Shown piece after piece: positions 53,305 to 61,488 of a DNA stretch of 64,000 bases (position 1 is its first letter; every line of letters begins with the position of its first letter). Location of the stretch: positions 1-64,000 of the forward strand of contig NZ_PJMC01000001.1 of NCBI RefSeq assembly GCF_002892795.1. Direction: 5' to 3'. Both the position numbers and the translations under genes were made by a program. Under the pieces are notes generated by a model. That model saw nothing but the letters and a program-made list of their open reading frames with translations, ran no database searches and was not told the DNA's origin. The DNA is from Arthrobacter sp. AFG20 (GTDB lineage: Bacteria; Actinomycetota; Actinomycetes; Actinomycetales; Micrococcaceae).

Positions 53305-55107
53305 TTAGTACTTCCTCACCATCGGCTCGTAGCGCGTAAAGACAACCGGCTTGGTGGCAAGCCGGACACCGGCGATTGCCTCCTCCGCGGAACCGTCGGC
53401 CGGTGCGTGGTCTTCTTTGTACGCCATGGAGTGCTTCATGAATTTTTCGTCGTCGCGGTCCGGGAAGTCCTCGCGGAAGTGGCCGCCGCGGGATTCCTCA
53501 CGGTGCAGGGCAGCAACCGTCATGACCCTGGCCAGTTCCAGCAGGAACCCGAGCTCAACGGCCTCCAGCAGGTCAAGGTTGAAGCGCTTGCCCTTGTCCT
53601 GGACGTTGATGCGGGTGTATCGCTCCTCGAAGGACTCGATGTCCCGGAGGACCTGGTTGAGCGTGTCAGCCGTGCGGAACACCTGCATGTTGGCGTCCAT
53701 GGTGTCCTGCAGTTCCTTGCGGATCTGGGCCACCTTCTCGTCGCCGGTGCCGTTGCGGGCGATGTTGAGCAGCTCAATCGTGTAGGCCTCCGGGTTCTCC
53801 GGCAGCTCCACGAAGTCGGCCGTCTTGGCGTATTCGGCGGCGGCAATGCCGGCGCGCTTGCCGAACACGTTGATGTCCAGCAGGGAGTTGGTGCCGAGGC
53901 GGTTAGAGCCGTGCACGGAAACGCAGGCCACCTCGCCGGCGGCGTAGAGGCCCGGAACCACGGTGTCGTTGTCCTGCAGGACCTCGGTGGTGATGTTCGT
54001 CGGGATGCCGCCCATGGCGTAGTGGGCCGTCGGGAACACGGGAACCGGCTCCGTGTAGGGCTCCACGCCGAGGTAGGTGCGGGCGAACTCGGTGATGTCC
54101 GGCAGCTTCGCGTCGATGTGGGCGGGCTCAAGGTGCGTCAGGTCAAGGAGCACGTAGTCCTTGTTCGGACCGCAGCCGCGGCCTTCGCGGACCTCGTTGG
54201 CCATGGAGCGTGCCACGATGTCACGCGGGGCGAGGTCCTTGATGGTGGGGGCGTAGCGCTCCATGAAGCGTTCACCCTCGGAGTTGCGCAGGATGGCACC
54301 TTCACCGCGGGCGGCTTCGGACAGGAGGATGCCCAGGCCTGCGAGGCCGGTCGGGTGGAACTGGAAGAACTCCATGTCCTCCAGGGGGATGCCGCGGCGG
54401 AACGCGATGCCCATGCCATCACCGGTCAGGGTGTGGGCGTTGGAGGTGGTCTTGAAGACCTTGCCGGCGCCGCCGGAGGCGAACACCACGGACTTGGCCT
54501 GGAACACGTGCAGCTCGCCGGAGGCGAGGTCGTAGGACACGACGCCGGCCACGCGCTTCTGCTTGAACGGCGTGCCGTCCTCGCGTACGGCGTCTTCCTC
54601 GACGGTCAGGAGGTCCAGGACGTAGTACTCGTTGTAGAACTCAACGTTGTGCTTGACGCAGTTTTGGTACAGGGTCTGGAGGATCATGTGGCCCGTGCGG
54701 TCGGCGGCGTAGCACGCGCGGCGCACCGGAGCCTTGCCGTGGTCACGGGTGTGGCCGCCGAAGCGGCGCTGGTCGATGCGGCCCTCGGGCGTGCGGTTGA
54801 ACGGCAGGCCCATCTTCTCGAGGTCCAGCACTGCGTCGATGGCCTCTTTGGCCATGACCTCGGCGGCGTCCTGGTCAACCAGGTAGTCGCCGCCCTTGAT
54901 GGTGTCGAAGGTGTGCCATTCCCAGTTGTCTTCCTCGACATTGGCCAGGGCTGCACACATGCCGCCCTGCGCCGCACCCGTGTGGGAGCGGGTGGGGTAC
55001 AGCTTGGTCAGTACTGCTGTTCGCGCACGCTGACCGGATTCGATCGCGGCGCGCATCCCGGCGCCACCGGCACCGACGATGACGACGTCGTACTTATGGA
55101 CCTGCAT
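53305..55107 (-). CDS. sdhA: Succinate dehydrogenase flavoprotein subunit
   Basis: 600 residues from the ATG at 55107 with GAGAGAAAGAG upstream; the frame runs to 55206 without a ribosome site. FAD-binding start YDVVIVGAGGAGMRAAIE, the covalent-FAD His in TRSHTGAAQGG, substrate residues GIPLEDMEFFQFHPTGL and HYAMGGIPTN, and the catalytic Arg in REGRGCG. The C-terminal helical domain has NPEAYTIELLNIARNG. It oxidises succinate to fumarate and is anchored by SdhC and SdhD encoded upstream. Confidence 0.97.
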   Translation of the reverse strand: MQVHKYDVVIVGAGGAGMRAAIESGQRARTAVLTKLYPTRSHTGAAQGGMCAALANVEEDNWEWHTFDTIKGGDYLVDQDAAEVMAKEAIDAVLDLEKMGLPFNRTPEGRIDQRRFGGHTRDHGKAPVRRACYAADRTGHMILQTLYQNCVKHNVEFYNEYYVLDLLTVEEDAVREDGTPFKQKRVAGVVSYDLASGELHVFQAKSVVFASGGAGKVFKTTSNAHTLTGDGMGIAFRRGIPLEDMEFFQFHPTGLAGLGILLSEAARGEGAILRNSEGERFMERYAPTIKDLAPRDIVARSMANEVREGRGCGPNKDYVLLDLTHLEPAHIDAKLPDITEFARTYLGVEPYTEPVPVFPTAHYAMGGIPTNITTEVLQDNDTVVPGLYAAGEVACVSVHGSNRLGTNSLLDINVFGKRAGIAAAEYAKTADFVELPENPEAYTIELLNIARNGTGDEKVAQIRKELQDTMDANMQVFRTADTLNQVLRDIESFEERYTRINVQDKGKRFNLDLLEAVELGFLLELARVMTVAALHREESRGGHFREDFPDRDDEKFMKHSMAYKEDHAPADGSAEEAIAGVRLATKPVVFTRYEPMVRKY

Positions 55108-55212
55108 ACCAGACGCTCTTTCTCTCAAAATTCGCAATAAAACAGCGGGCGGTCTGAGCCGTCTCCGCACAAAATTGCGGCCCGCCAACGGATGGCGGGC
55201 CGCCACGGGATG

Positions 55213-55704
55213 CTACGCGGGGCAGAAGCCGCCGGGCAGCTGGACGCCGTCCACTACCGGGCACGGGTTGAAGGTGAAGATCACCAGGGTGCCGAGGATG
55301 ATGATGACGGCGGACGCTGCGTAGAGGACCATCTTGAGCCAGAAGCGGGTGGAGTCCTTCTCGGCGTAGTCGTTGATGATGGTGCGCACGCCGTTGGTGC
55401 CGTGCAGCATGGCGAGCCACAGCATGGCCAGGTCCCAGAACTGCCAGAACGGATCTGCCCACTTGCCGGCGACGAAGCCGAAGTCGATGGCGTGGATGCC
55501 TTCGCCCACCAGGAGGTTCACGATCAGGTGGCCGAAGATCAGCACCACCAGGACCACTCCGGAGAGGCGCATGAACAGCCAGGCCAGCATTTCGAAGTTG
55601 CCGCGCGAGTTGCCGTTGCGGCGGTACTTCGGGGCGATCTTGCCGGACTCGGGCTTGCCGGCGATCTGTCCGCTGCGCGGGGACTGGATCTCAGTTGCAG
55701 ACAT
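55213..55704 (-). CDS. sdhD: Succinate dehydrogenase membrane anchor subunit
   Basis: 163 residues with three helices (AWLFMRLSGVVLVVLIFGHL, WDLAMLWLAMLHGTNGVRT, FWLKMVLYAASAVIIILGTL). A heme-b or quinone His is in IFGHLIVN and another in MLHGTNG. The first 38 residues are polar, with RGNFEMLAWLF at the membrane entry. It is 3 bp from sdhC and about 105 bp from sdhA on the same strand, giving sdhC-sdhD-sdhA-sdhB order as in other actinobacteria. Confidence 0.94.
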   Translation of the reverse strand: MSATEIQSPRSGQIAGKPESGKIAPKYRRNGNSRGNFEMLAWLFMRLSGVVLVVLIFGHLIVNLLVGEGIHAIDFGFVAGKWADPFWQFWDLAMLWLAMLHGTNGVRTIINDYAEKDSTRFWLKMVLYAASAVIIILGTLVIFTFNPCPVVDGVQLPGGFCPA

Positions 55705-55707
55705 GGC

Positions 55708-56088
55708 TTAGTGACCTCCGAGCGCGAGGGACAGGTGGCGGATGGCGAAGGCGACCATGGTGACGACCCACAGGCCCAGCACCACCCAAAGCATCTGGCG
55801 CTGGTACTTGGCGCCCTTCTTCCAGAAGTCGACGGCGATGATCCGCAGGCCGTTGAAGGCGTGGAACACGATCGCTGCGACGAGGCCCGTTTCACCCAGG
55901 GCCATCAGCGGGTTCTTGTAGGCGCCGATTACGGCGGTGTAAGCCTCAGGCGACACCCTCACCAGGGAGGTGTCCAGCACATGGACCAACAAGAAGAAAA
56001 AGATCACTACACCAGTAATGCGGTGTCCAACCCAAGACCACATGCCTTCACGGCCGCGGTACAAGGTGCCAGCTGGTTTCGTCGGCAC
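55708..56088 (-). CDS. sdhC: Succinate dehydrogenase cytochrome b556 subunit
   Basis: 126 residues from a GTG at 56088 with GGAGG 8 nt upstream; the open frame continues to 56133 without a ribosome site. Three helices: HRITGVVIFFFLLVHVLDTS, GETGLVAAIVFHAFNGLRI and MLWVVLGLWVVTMVAFAI. The heme-ligand His is in FHAFNGLRIIAVDF, and SWVGHRITG is the family signature at the first helix. First gene of the sdh operon; its upstream region carries a GCCTA-N4-TAGGC palindrome. Confidence 0.94.
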   Translation of the reverse strand: MPTKPAGTLYRGREGMWSWVGHRITGVVIFFFLLVHVLDTSLVRVSPEAYTAVIGAYKNPLMALGETGLVAAIVFHAFNGLRIIAVDFWKKGAKYQRQMLWVVLGLWVVTMVAFAIRHLSLALGGH

Positions 56089-56172
56089 TGAATAAACCTC
56101 CCTGCAAAACAGTGGCGCTGGCGTGGGATCCACGCGGGGGGAACGCCTACTGCGAGAGCACTCGTAGCTCAG

Positions 56173-56186
56173 GCCTAAATCTAGGC
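56173..56186 (-). promoter_or_regulatory. Palindrome GCCTA-N4-TAGGC upstream of sdhC
   Basis: A 14-bp inverted repeat 85-98 bp upstream of the sdhC GTG. The minus strand shows TAGATT inside it, a possible -10. Between divergent sdhC and the mannose-phosphate gene the 257-bp gap has no ORF. Confidence 0.35.
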
Positions 56187-56345
56187 TTCGCTCACAGCTT
56201 ATTCAATTCAGGCGTTCCTTGCCCGCCACGTACTGTACGGATTTTCGGCTATTTTGAGACGAAGACCACATCTGTTGCCACTGTATCCACATGCTGGCCG
56301 GCCGCGAAAGACCGTCATGAGGTGCGTCGGCTAAAGTAGGCCTTG

Positions 56346-57479
56346 ATGAGTAACGACAAAGTGACAAGCCAGGATTCACCTCTCAGCCGTTTTATCGCTG
56401 TGATTCCTGCAGGCGGTGTGGGGACCCGCCTCTGGCCTCTGTCACGTGCAGCAGCTCCCAAGTTCCTTCATGACCTCACCGGTTCCGGCAGCACGCTCCT
56501 GCGTGCCACCTACGACCGCCTTGAACCGCTGGCAGGCAACCGCGTCCTCGTGGTCACCGGCGTGGCGCACCGGACCGCCGTGTGCAGCCAGCTGCCCGAG
56601 GTTCAGGACGGCGACCTCGTGCTCGAGAGCGAACCCAAGGACTCCGGGGCCGCCATCGGCCTGGCCGCAGCCATCCTGCACCAGCGGGATCCGGACGTCA
56701 TCATGGGTTCCTTTGCCGCGGACCACGTGATCAGCCCCGACAGTCTCTTCCAGGACGCCGTCCGCGAAGCCATCCACACCGCAGCAGCCGGCAAGATCGT
56801 GACCATCGGCATCAAGCCGACGCACCCGTCCACGGGCTTCGGCTACATCCGGTCCGGAAGCTCGCTGCACATCCCCGGCGCGCCCAGCGCCCAGGCGGTA
56901 GTGGAGTTCGTGGAGAAGCCGGACGAGGACGTCGCCGAGCAGTACGTGGACAGCGGCGAGTACGTCTGGAACGCCGGCATGTTCGTGGCGCCCGTTTCCC
57001 TCATGCTCAAGCACCTGGAAGCGAACCAGCCCGAGTTGTTCACTGGCCTCCAGGAAATCGCCCAGGCCTGGGATACCCCCCAGCGGGACGAGGTCACCGC
57101 CCGGATCTGGCCAACGCTGCCCAAGATCGCCATTGACTATGCCGTGGCCGAGCCCGCAGCGGCCGCCGGGGACGTCGCCGTCGTACCCGGCTCCTTCCGC
57201 TGGGACGACGTCGGTGACTTCGCCTCCGTGGGCCGGCTCAACAGCGCCAAAGAAGTGGACGAGGTGACGGTCCTCGGCGAGGGCGCCCGCGTCTTCACCG
57301 AAAACGCCAGCGGCGTGGTGGTCTCGGACACCAAGCGTGTCATCGCGCTGATCGGCATCAAGGACGTCGTCATTGTGGACACCCCGGATGCGCTGCTGGT
57401 CACCACCAAGCAGCACTCCCAGCGGGTGAAGCAGGCGGTGGACGCGCTGAAGGCCAGCGGCGACACCGACGTTCTCTAG
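56346..57479 (+). CDS. manC: Mannose-1-phosphate guanylyltransferase
   Basis: 377 residues from the ATG at 56346; a TTG one codon earlier is possible. Makes GDP-mannose from mannose-1-phosphate and GTP. N-terminal nucleotidyltransferase loop IPAGGVGTRLWPLSRAAAPK; the metal site Asp-x-His in FAADHVISP; substrate segments STGFGYIRSG, EFVEKPDEDVAEQYVDSGEY and YVWNAGMFVAP; the C-terminal WDDVGDFASVG. It lacks the fused PMI domain, as in actinobacterial enzymes. The -10-like TAAAGT lies 15 bp before the start. It is monocistronic and ends in a strong hairpin. Confidence 0.93.
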   Translation: MSNDKVTSQDSPLSRFIAVIPAGGVGTRLWPLSRAAAPKFLHDLTGSGSTLLRATYDRLEPLAGNRVLVVTGVAHRTAVCSQLPEVQDGDLVLESEPKDSGAAIGLAAAILHQRDPDVIMGSFAADHVISPDSLFQDAVREAIHTAAAGKIVTIGIKPTHPSTGFGYIRSGSSLHIPGAPSAQAVVEFVEKPDEDVAEQYVDSGEYVWNAGMFVAPVSLMLKHLEANQPELFTGLQEIAQAWDTPQRDEVTARIWPTLPKIAIDYAVAEPAAAAGDVAVVPGSFRWDDVGDFASVGRLNSAKEVDEVTVLGEGARVFTENASGVVVSDTKRVIALIGIKDVVIVDTPDALLVTTKQHSQRVKQAVDALKASGDTDVL

Positions 57480-57492
57480 CAAACCGACCTCT

Positions 57493-57534
57493 TATTGGAG
57501 GGCGCCGCCGATAGTCCGGCGGCGCCCTCCAATA
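57493..57534 (+). terminator. Terminator after the guanylyltransferase gene
   Basis: TATTGGAGGGCGCCGCCG pairs with CGGCGGCGCCCTCCAATA across about 6 nt, 13 bp after the stop. Confidence 0.9.
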
Positions 57535-57614
57535 TTGCGTTAAGCGGGGATGACGGACACGTAACGCGGAGAAGGCGATGCCGCTAATTATTCCGGCCTC
57601 GCTACAGTTGAGGT

Positions 57615-58814
57615 GTGCGCAATTACACTACTGAAGCTGAGCCCACCGCCCTGGTGGGGCCGTGGCTCGAGCCCCTGCTGCCGGAACTGATCGATTTTCG
57701 CCGTGACCTGCATGCGCACCCCGAACTGTCCTTCAGGGAATTTCGGACCACCGACAAGCTGGCCGAGCGGCTGGAGGCTGCCGGCCTCCAGCCCCGCCGG
57801 CTGGAGGGCACCGGCCTGACCGTGGACATCGGTGAAGGTCCGATCGCCACGGCGCTGCGCGGCGACATCGACGCGCTCCCAATCATCGAGGAAACAGGAC
57901 TCCCGTTCGCCTCGAAGAACCACGGCGTCACGCACGCCTGCGGCCACGACGTGCACACCACCACCATGCTGGGCATCGCGCTGGTGCTGCACCGCATGCA
58001 CCAGGAGTCCCCGCTGGGCGGCACGGTGCGCATCATCTTCCAGCCGGCCGAGGAAACCATGCCGGGCGGGGCGCACTCCTGCATCGAGCAGGGCGTCCTG
58101 GAAGGCGTGCCCCGCATCCTGGCACTGCACTGCGACCCGCGCATCGAAGTCGGCAAGATCGGCACGCGCATCGGCGCCATCACCTCGGCGTCGGACACCA
58201 TCAGGATTGAACTGTCGGGCCGCGGCGGGCACACCTCCCGCCCGCACCTGACCGAGGACCTTGTTTTCGCGCTGGCGCAGATTGCCGTGAACGTGCCGGC
58301 CGTCCTGTCCCGCCGGGTGGATGTCCGCAGCGGCGTCTCGGTGGTGTGGGGACACATCTCCGCGGGCTCGGCACCCAACGCGATCCCCGGCACCGGATAC
58401 ATGGCAGGGACTATGCGGTGCCTGGACCGGGACGCCTGGCACAGTGCCGGTGAACTGCTGGATGAAGTGGTGCACCAGGTGGCCGCGCCCTACGGCGTCG
58501 ACGTGCGGCTGGAGCACACCCGGGGCGTTCCGCCGGTGGTCAATTCAGAGCACGAGACTGCTCTGATCGAGGCCTCCGCGCGCGCCGAGATCGGCGAGGG
58601 CGCAGTGGTGCTGACGCCGCAGTCCATGGGCGGGGAGGACTTCGCCTGGTTCCTCGCCGAGCTGCCGGGGGCCATGATGCGCCTCGGCACCAAGACTCCC
58701 GGCGGCGAGGAGTACGACCTGCACCGCGGCGACTACATCCTGGACGAGCGTGCCCTCGGCTTCGGTATCCAGGTCCTCACCGCCGCAGCGCTCCGCACCA
58801 TCCGCGACCTCTAG
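57615..58814 (+). CDS. M20 family amidohydrolase
   Basis: 399 residues from a GTG; TACAGT 13 bp before the GTG would put the transcript start at or next to it, so the mRNA may be leaderless. M20D marks: RRDLHAHPELSFREF, metal-binding THACGHDVHTTTMLG, QPAEETMPGGAHSCIEQG with the catalytic Glu, and ELSGRGGHTSRPHLTED. A lid domain follows, and SMGGEDFAWFLAELPGAM contains a late metal ligand. The family cleaves amide bonds of N-acyl amino acids or peptides (hippurate-hydrolase type). Substrate unknown. Confidence 0.9.
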   Translation: MRNYTTEAEPTALVGPWLEPLLPELIDFRRDLHAHPELSFREFRTTDKLAERLEAAGLQPRRLEGTGLTVDIGEGPIATALRGDIDALPIIEETGLPFASKNHGVTHACGHDVHTTTMLGIALVLHRMHQESPLGGTVRIIFQPAEETMPGGAHSCIEQGVLEGVPRILALHCDPRIEVGKIGTRIGAITSASDTIRIELSGRGGHTSRPHLTEDLVFALAQIAVNVPAVLSRRVDVRSGVSVVWGHISAGSAPNAIPGTGYMAGTMRCLDRDAWHSAGELLDEVVHQVAAPYGVDVRLEHTRGVPPVVNSEHETALIEASARAEIGEGAVVLTPQSMGGEDFAWFLAELPGAMMRLGTKTPGGEEYDLHRGDYILDERALGFGIQVLTAAALRTIRDL

Positions 58815-58831
58815 ACCCCGCAGCACCTTCC

Positions 58832-58886
58832 AGCGCGAACGGACATTTAAGCCCCGATCCGAGGGCCGCAAGTGTCCGTTCGCGCT
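58832..58886 (+). terminator. Hairpin after the amidohydrolase, half of a repeated element
   Basis: AGCGCGAACGGACA pairs with TGTCCGTTCGCGCT. The right half (58863-58886, starting GGGCCGCAAGTG) is repeated exactly at 60934-60957. Confidence 0.75.
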
Positions 58887-58909
58887 TCCTTTGCTCAGGT
58901 AAGTTGTGC

Positions 58910-58922
58910 ACAATTGAATTGT
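58910..58922 (+). promoter_or_regulatory. OhrR box
   Basis: ACAATT-G-AATTGT is a perfect 13-bp palindrome 18 bp before the ohrR start. It matches the AATT-centred operators of OhrR repressors, and would sit across the promoter of the ohrR-ohr transcript. Confidence 0.8.
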
Positions 58923-58939
58923 CCGCTACCGTTGTAGGC

Positions 58940-59374
58940 ATGCCCGATGCTCCCCGTCTCGACCGCCAAGTGTGCTTTGCCCTCTACTCCGCCTCGAGGG
59001 CTGCTACGGCCGTCTACCGCCCGCTCCTGGACGAGCTCGGCCTGACGTACCCGCAGTACCTCGTCATGCTGGTGCTCTGGGAAAACGAGCCGCGCGGCGT
59101 GCGGGAACTGGGGGAGGAGCTTGGGCTCGACTCCGGAACCCTCTCGCCCCTCCTCAAGCGGCTCGAAGCGCTGGCCCTTGTGGAGCGGCGGCGCTCGGCC
59201 GAGGATGAACGCCGCGTCGCCGTGCACCTGACCGACGCCGGCAAGGCCCTGAGCAGCAAGGCCTCCGGAGTGCCCCAGCACCTCGCTGCCGCGGCTGGCC
59301 TGAGCCCCGGCGAGCTTGACCAGCTGCGCGAAACCCTCGGCAAGCTCACAGCCGCCCTGCACAATTCGCTCTAG
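58940..59374 (+). CDS. ohrR: Organic-hydroperoxide-sensing repressor, MarR family
   Basis: 144 residues from the ATG at 58940, without a ribosome site; the frame is open to 58904 but would include the operator. The reactive Cys lies in QVCFALYSASRAATAVY, the one-Cys OhrR signature (Cys plus paired Tyr). Winged-helix HTH: RGVRELGEELGLDSGTLSPL, wing RRRSAEDERRVAVHLTDAG. When the Cys is oxidised by organic hydroperoxide the repressor leaves DNA and ohr is expressed. It is 48 bp before ohr, and a perfect OhrR box lies upstream. Confidence 0.94.
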   Translation: MPDAPRLDRQVCFALYSASRAATAVYRPLLDELGLTYPQYLVMLVLWENEPRGVRELGEELGLDSGTLSPLLKRLEALALVERRRSAEDERRVAVHLTDAGKALSSKASGVPQHLAAAAGLSPGELDQLRETLGKLTAALHNSL

Positions 59375-59422
59375 GCAACCCCCAAGACACCAAAACAGAC
59401 CTCCCCACCAGAAGGAATCATC

Positions 59423-59854
59423 TTGAAGACTCTCTACACAGCAGAGGCGCTGGCGTCCGGCGAAGGCCGCGACGGTTCCGCGCGTACCAAGGACGGCAAA
59501 CTCGACGTCACCCTCGCCAGCCCGGTGGAGCTGGGCGGCAGCGGCCAGGGCACCAACCCGGAGCAGCTGTTCGCCGCCGGCTATGCGGCATGCTTCCACT
59601 CCGCCCTCCGCGTGGTCGGCCGGCAGGCCCGGGCAGACCTCACGGACTCCGCCGTCGCCGCCAAGATCCACTTCGGCGCCCTTGAGGACCGCGACGGCTA
59701 CGGGCTGGCCGCCGAACTGGAAATTGCCCTCCCCGCACTGGACCGAGGCACTGCCGAGAGCCTCATGACCAAGGCGCACAGCATTTGCCCGTACTCCAAC
59801 GTGACGCGCGGCAACATGGACGTCGCACTCACGCTCGTGGAGTTCGCAGCGTGA
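59423..59854 (+). CDS. ohr: Organic hydroperoxide resistance peroxiredoxin
   Basis: 143 residues from a TTG with GAAGGA 6 nt upstream. Ohr reduces fatty-acid and other organic hydroperoxides through two Cys residues: AACFHSALRVVG (near residue 60) and SICPYSNVTRGN (near residue 123). The start KTLYTAEALASGEGRDG and GTNPEQLFAAGYAACF are family marks. It is downstream of ohrR and its stop overlaps the start of an MDR reductase by GTGA, forming a three-gene operon. Confidence 0.95.
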   Translation: MKTLYTAEALASGEGRDGSARTKDGKLDVTLASPVELGGSGQGTNPEQLFAAGYAACFHSALRVVGRQARADLTDSAVAAKIHFGALEDRDGYGLAAELEIALPALDRGTAESLMTKAHSICPYSNVTRGNMDVALTLVEFAA

Positions 59855-60879
59855 GCGCCGGCGCAGCAACGGAACTGCCGGTGACCACTCGGGAGATCCA
59901 GCTGGCCTCCCGGCCGGAAGGGCGGCCGGTTCCGGAGAACTTCAGGCTCGCCGAGACGGCAGTTCCGGCCCTCAAGGAAGGCGAGGTCCTGGTCCGGAAC
60001 CTATTCATCTCGGTGGACCCCTACATGCGCGGCCGCATGAACGACGCCAAATCCTATTCAGCGCCGTTTGCGCTGGACAAAGCGCTCGACGGCGGTGCGG
60101 TGGGTGAGGTGATCGCGTCCCGGTCCGATGCGCGCAAGGTGGGGGACGTCGTCGTCCATCAGCTCGGCTGGCGGGAGCATGCGGTGGTGGACGCGGAACG
60201 GATAACTCCCGCGGACACGAACCTCGCCCCGGCCTCAGCCTTCCTGGGCGCGTTGGGCATGACCGGACTCACGGCGTACGCAGGCCTCCTGAAGGTTGCG
60301 GAGTTCAAGCCCGGAGATGCCGTGTTCGTCTCGGGCGCCGCTGGTGCGGTGGGCTCGCTCGTGGGGCAGATCGCCAAGGCGATGGGGGCCTCGAAGGTGA
60401 TCGGCAGCGCGGGCACGCCGGAGAAAGTTGCGCGGCTGCTGGACCTGGGCTTCGACGCGGCGTTCAATTACCGCGATGCCCCGGTCCTGGACCAGCTGAA
60501 GGCCGCCGCCGGCAGTGGTGGCATAGACGTGTACTTCGACAACGTCGGCGGCGACCACCTCGAAGCCGCACTGTCCGTCCTGAACGTGGGCGGCCGCGTG
60601 GCCATGTGCGGCGCCATCGCCCAGTACAACTCGACGGAGCCGCCGGCCGCGCCGCGCAACCTCGCCGTGGCGATCGGGAAACAGCTCACGCTACGCGGGT
60701 TCCTGGTGGGCGGCCAGCGGCAGCACGCCGCCGAGTTCGCCGGGCGGATGGCCGGCTGGCTGGCCGACGGCACCGTCCGCTACGACGAGACCGTGGTTGA
60801 CGGCCTGGAGAACGCGCCACAGGCCTTCATGGACATGCTCGACGGCGGAAACACGGGGAAGATGCTCGTCCGGCTTTAG
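59851..60879 (+). CDS. NADP-dependent MDR reductase (zinc-free, CurA/YncB-like)
   Basis: 342 residues from a GTG overlapping the ohr stop by 4 bp. Medium-chain reductase with start EIQLASRPEGRPVPENFRL and FISVDPYMRGRM; the nucleotide fold is VFVSGAAGAVGSLVGQIAK; DVYFDNVGGDHLEAAL is characteristic of the leukotriene-B4-dehydrogenase/curcumin-reductase branch. No zinc-ligand Cys/His set is present. It probably reduces alpha,beta-unsaturated carbonyls, lipid-peroxidation products, which fits coupling to ohr. An OhrR-controlled role is inferred. Confidence 0.88.
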   Translation: MSAGAATELPVTTREIQLASRPEGRPVPENFRLAETAVPALKEGEVLVRNLFISVDPYMRGRMNDAKSYSAPFALDKALDGGAVGEVIASRSDARKVGDVVVHQLGWREHAVVDAERITPADTNLAPASAFLGALGMTGLTAYAGLLKVAEFKPGDAVFVSGAAGAVGSLVGQIAKAMGASKVIGSAGTPEKVARLLDLGFDAAFNYRDAPVLDQLKAAAGSGGIDVYFDNVGGDHLEAALSVLNVGGRVAMCGAIAQYNSTEPPAAPRNLAVAIGKQLTLRGFLVGGQRQHAAEFAGRMAGWLADGTVRYDETVVDGLENAPQAFMDMLDGGNTGKMLVRL

Positions 60880-60900
60880 CCCGTGCAGCTGCCGTCATCC

Positions 60901-60960
60901 CCGAGCGCAGGGATCCCTAAGCCCCTGCCCGAGGGGCCGCAAGTGTCCGTTCGCGCTCGG
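60901..60960 (+). terminator. Degenerate inverted repeat after the MDR reductase gene
   Basis: CCGAGCGC at the left and GCGCTCGG at the right frame a weak stem. The right half carries the same 24-bp block as at 58863-58886, while the left arm is diverged (CCCTAAGCCCC kept). Confidence 0.55.
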
Positions 60961-61065
60961 CGTGTTACCGGGACACGGGGCAGGACACTAAAGTGGGCTC
61001 ATGAGTGCGCTGCGGCGCACCCGGGTGCCGGCCAGCGGCATCCCGTACGCCAAGGGGTGACGGCC

Positions 61066-61488
61066 GTGCAGAACGACGCCAACGACGAGGGCGCCAGTAT
61101 TGACTGGACGGCCCTGAAGGCCGCCGCGCTCGACGCCATGAAGGCCGCCTACTCGCCCTACTCGAACTTTCCGGTGGGGGCCGCGGCCTTCACGACGGAT
61201 GGCCGGATCGTGAGCGGCTGCAACGTGGAAAATGCCAGCTACGGCCTGACGCTGTGCGCCGAGTGCGTCCTCGTGGGAAACCTGCAGATGACCGGCGGCG
61301 GCCTGCTCCGCGCCTTCTGCTGCGTCGACGGCGGCGGCAACGTGCTGATGCCCTGCGGACGCTGCCGGCAGCTGCTGTATGAGTTCCGGGCACCCGGTAT
61401 GGAGTTGATGACCACCCACGGGATCAAGACCATGGACCAGGTGCTGCCCGACGCCTTTGGCCCCGAACACCTGGAGGGAACCCGGTGA
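61066..61488 (+). CDS. cdd: Cytidine deaminase
   Basis: 140 residues from a GTG with AAGGGG 8 nt upstream; longer in-frame starts (61057, 60883) lack a ribosome site. Homotetrameric zinc deaminase: AAYSPYSNFPVGAAA, the GCNVENASYGLTLCAE segment with the catalytic Glu and zinc Cys, and PCGRCRQLLYEF with two zinc Cys. It converts cytidine and deoxycytidine to uridine forms for salvage. It overlaps deoA by 4 bp (GTGA). The end FGPEHLEGTR is usual. Confidence 0.95.
   Translation: MQNDANDEGASIDWTALKAAALDAMKAAYSPYSNFPVGAAAFTTDGRIVSGCNVENASYGLTLCAECVLVGNLQMTGGGLLRAFCCVDGGGNVLMPCGRCRQLLYEFRAPGMELMTTHGIKTMDQVLPDAFGPEHLEGTR

Noticed and set aside
53215..55140. A 641-codon plus-strand frame opposite sdhA
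   Set aside because: Antisense shadow of sdhA; Val/Gly-rich translation without domains.
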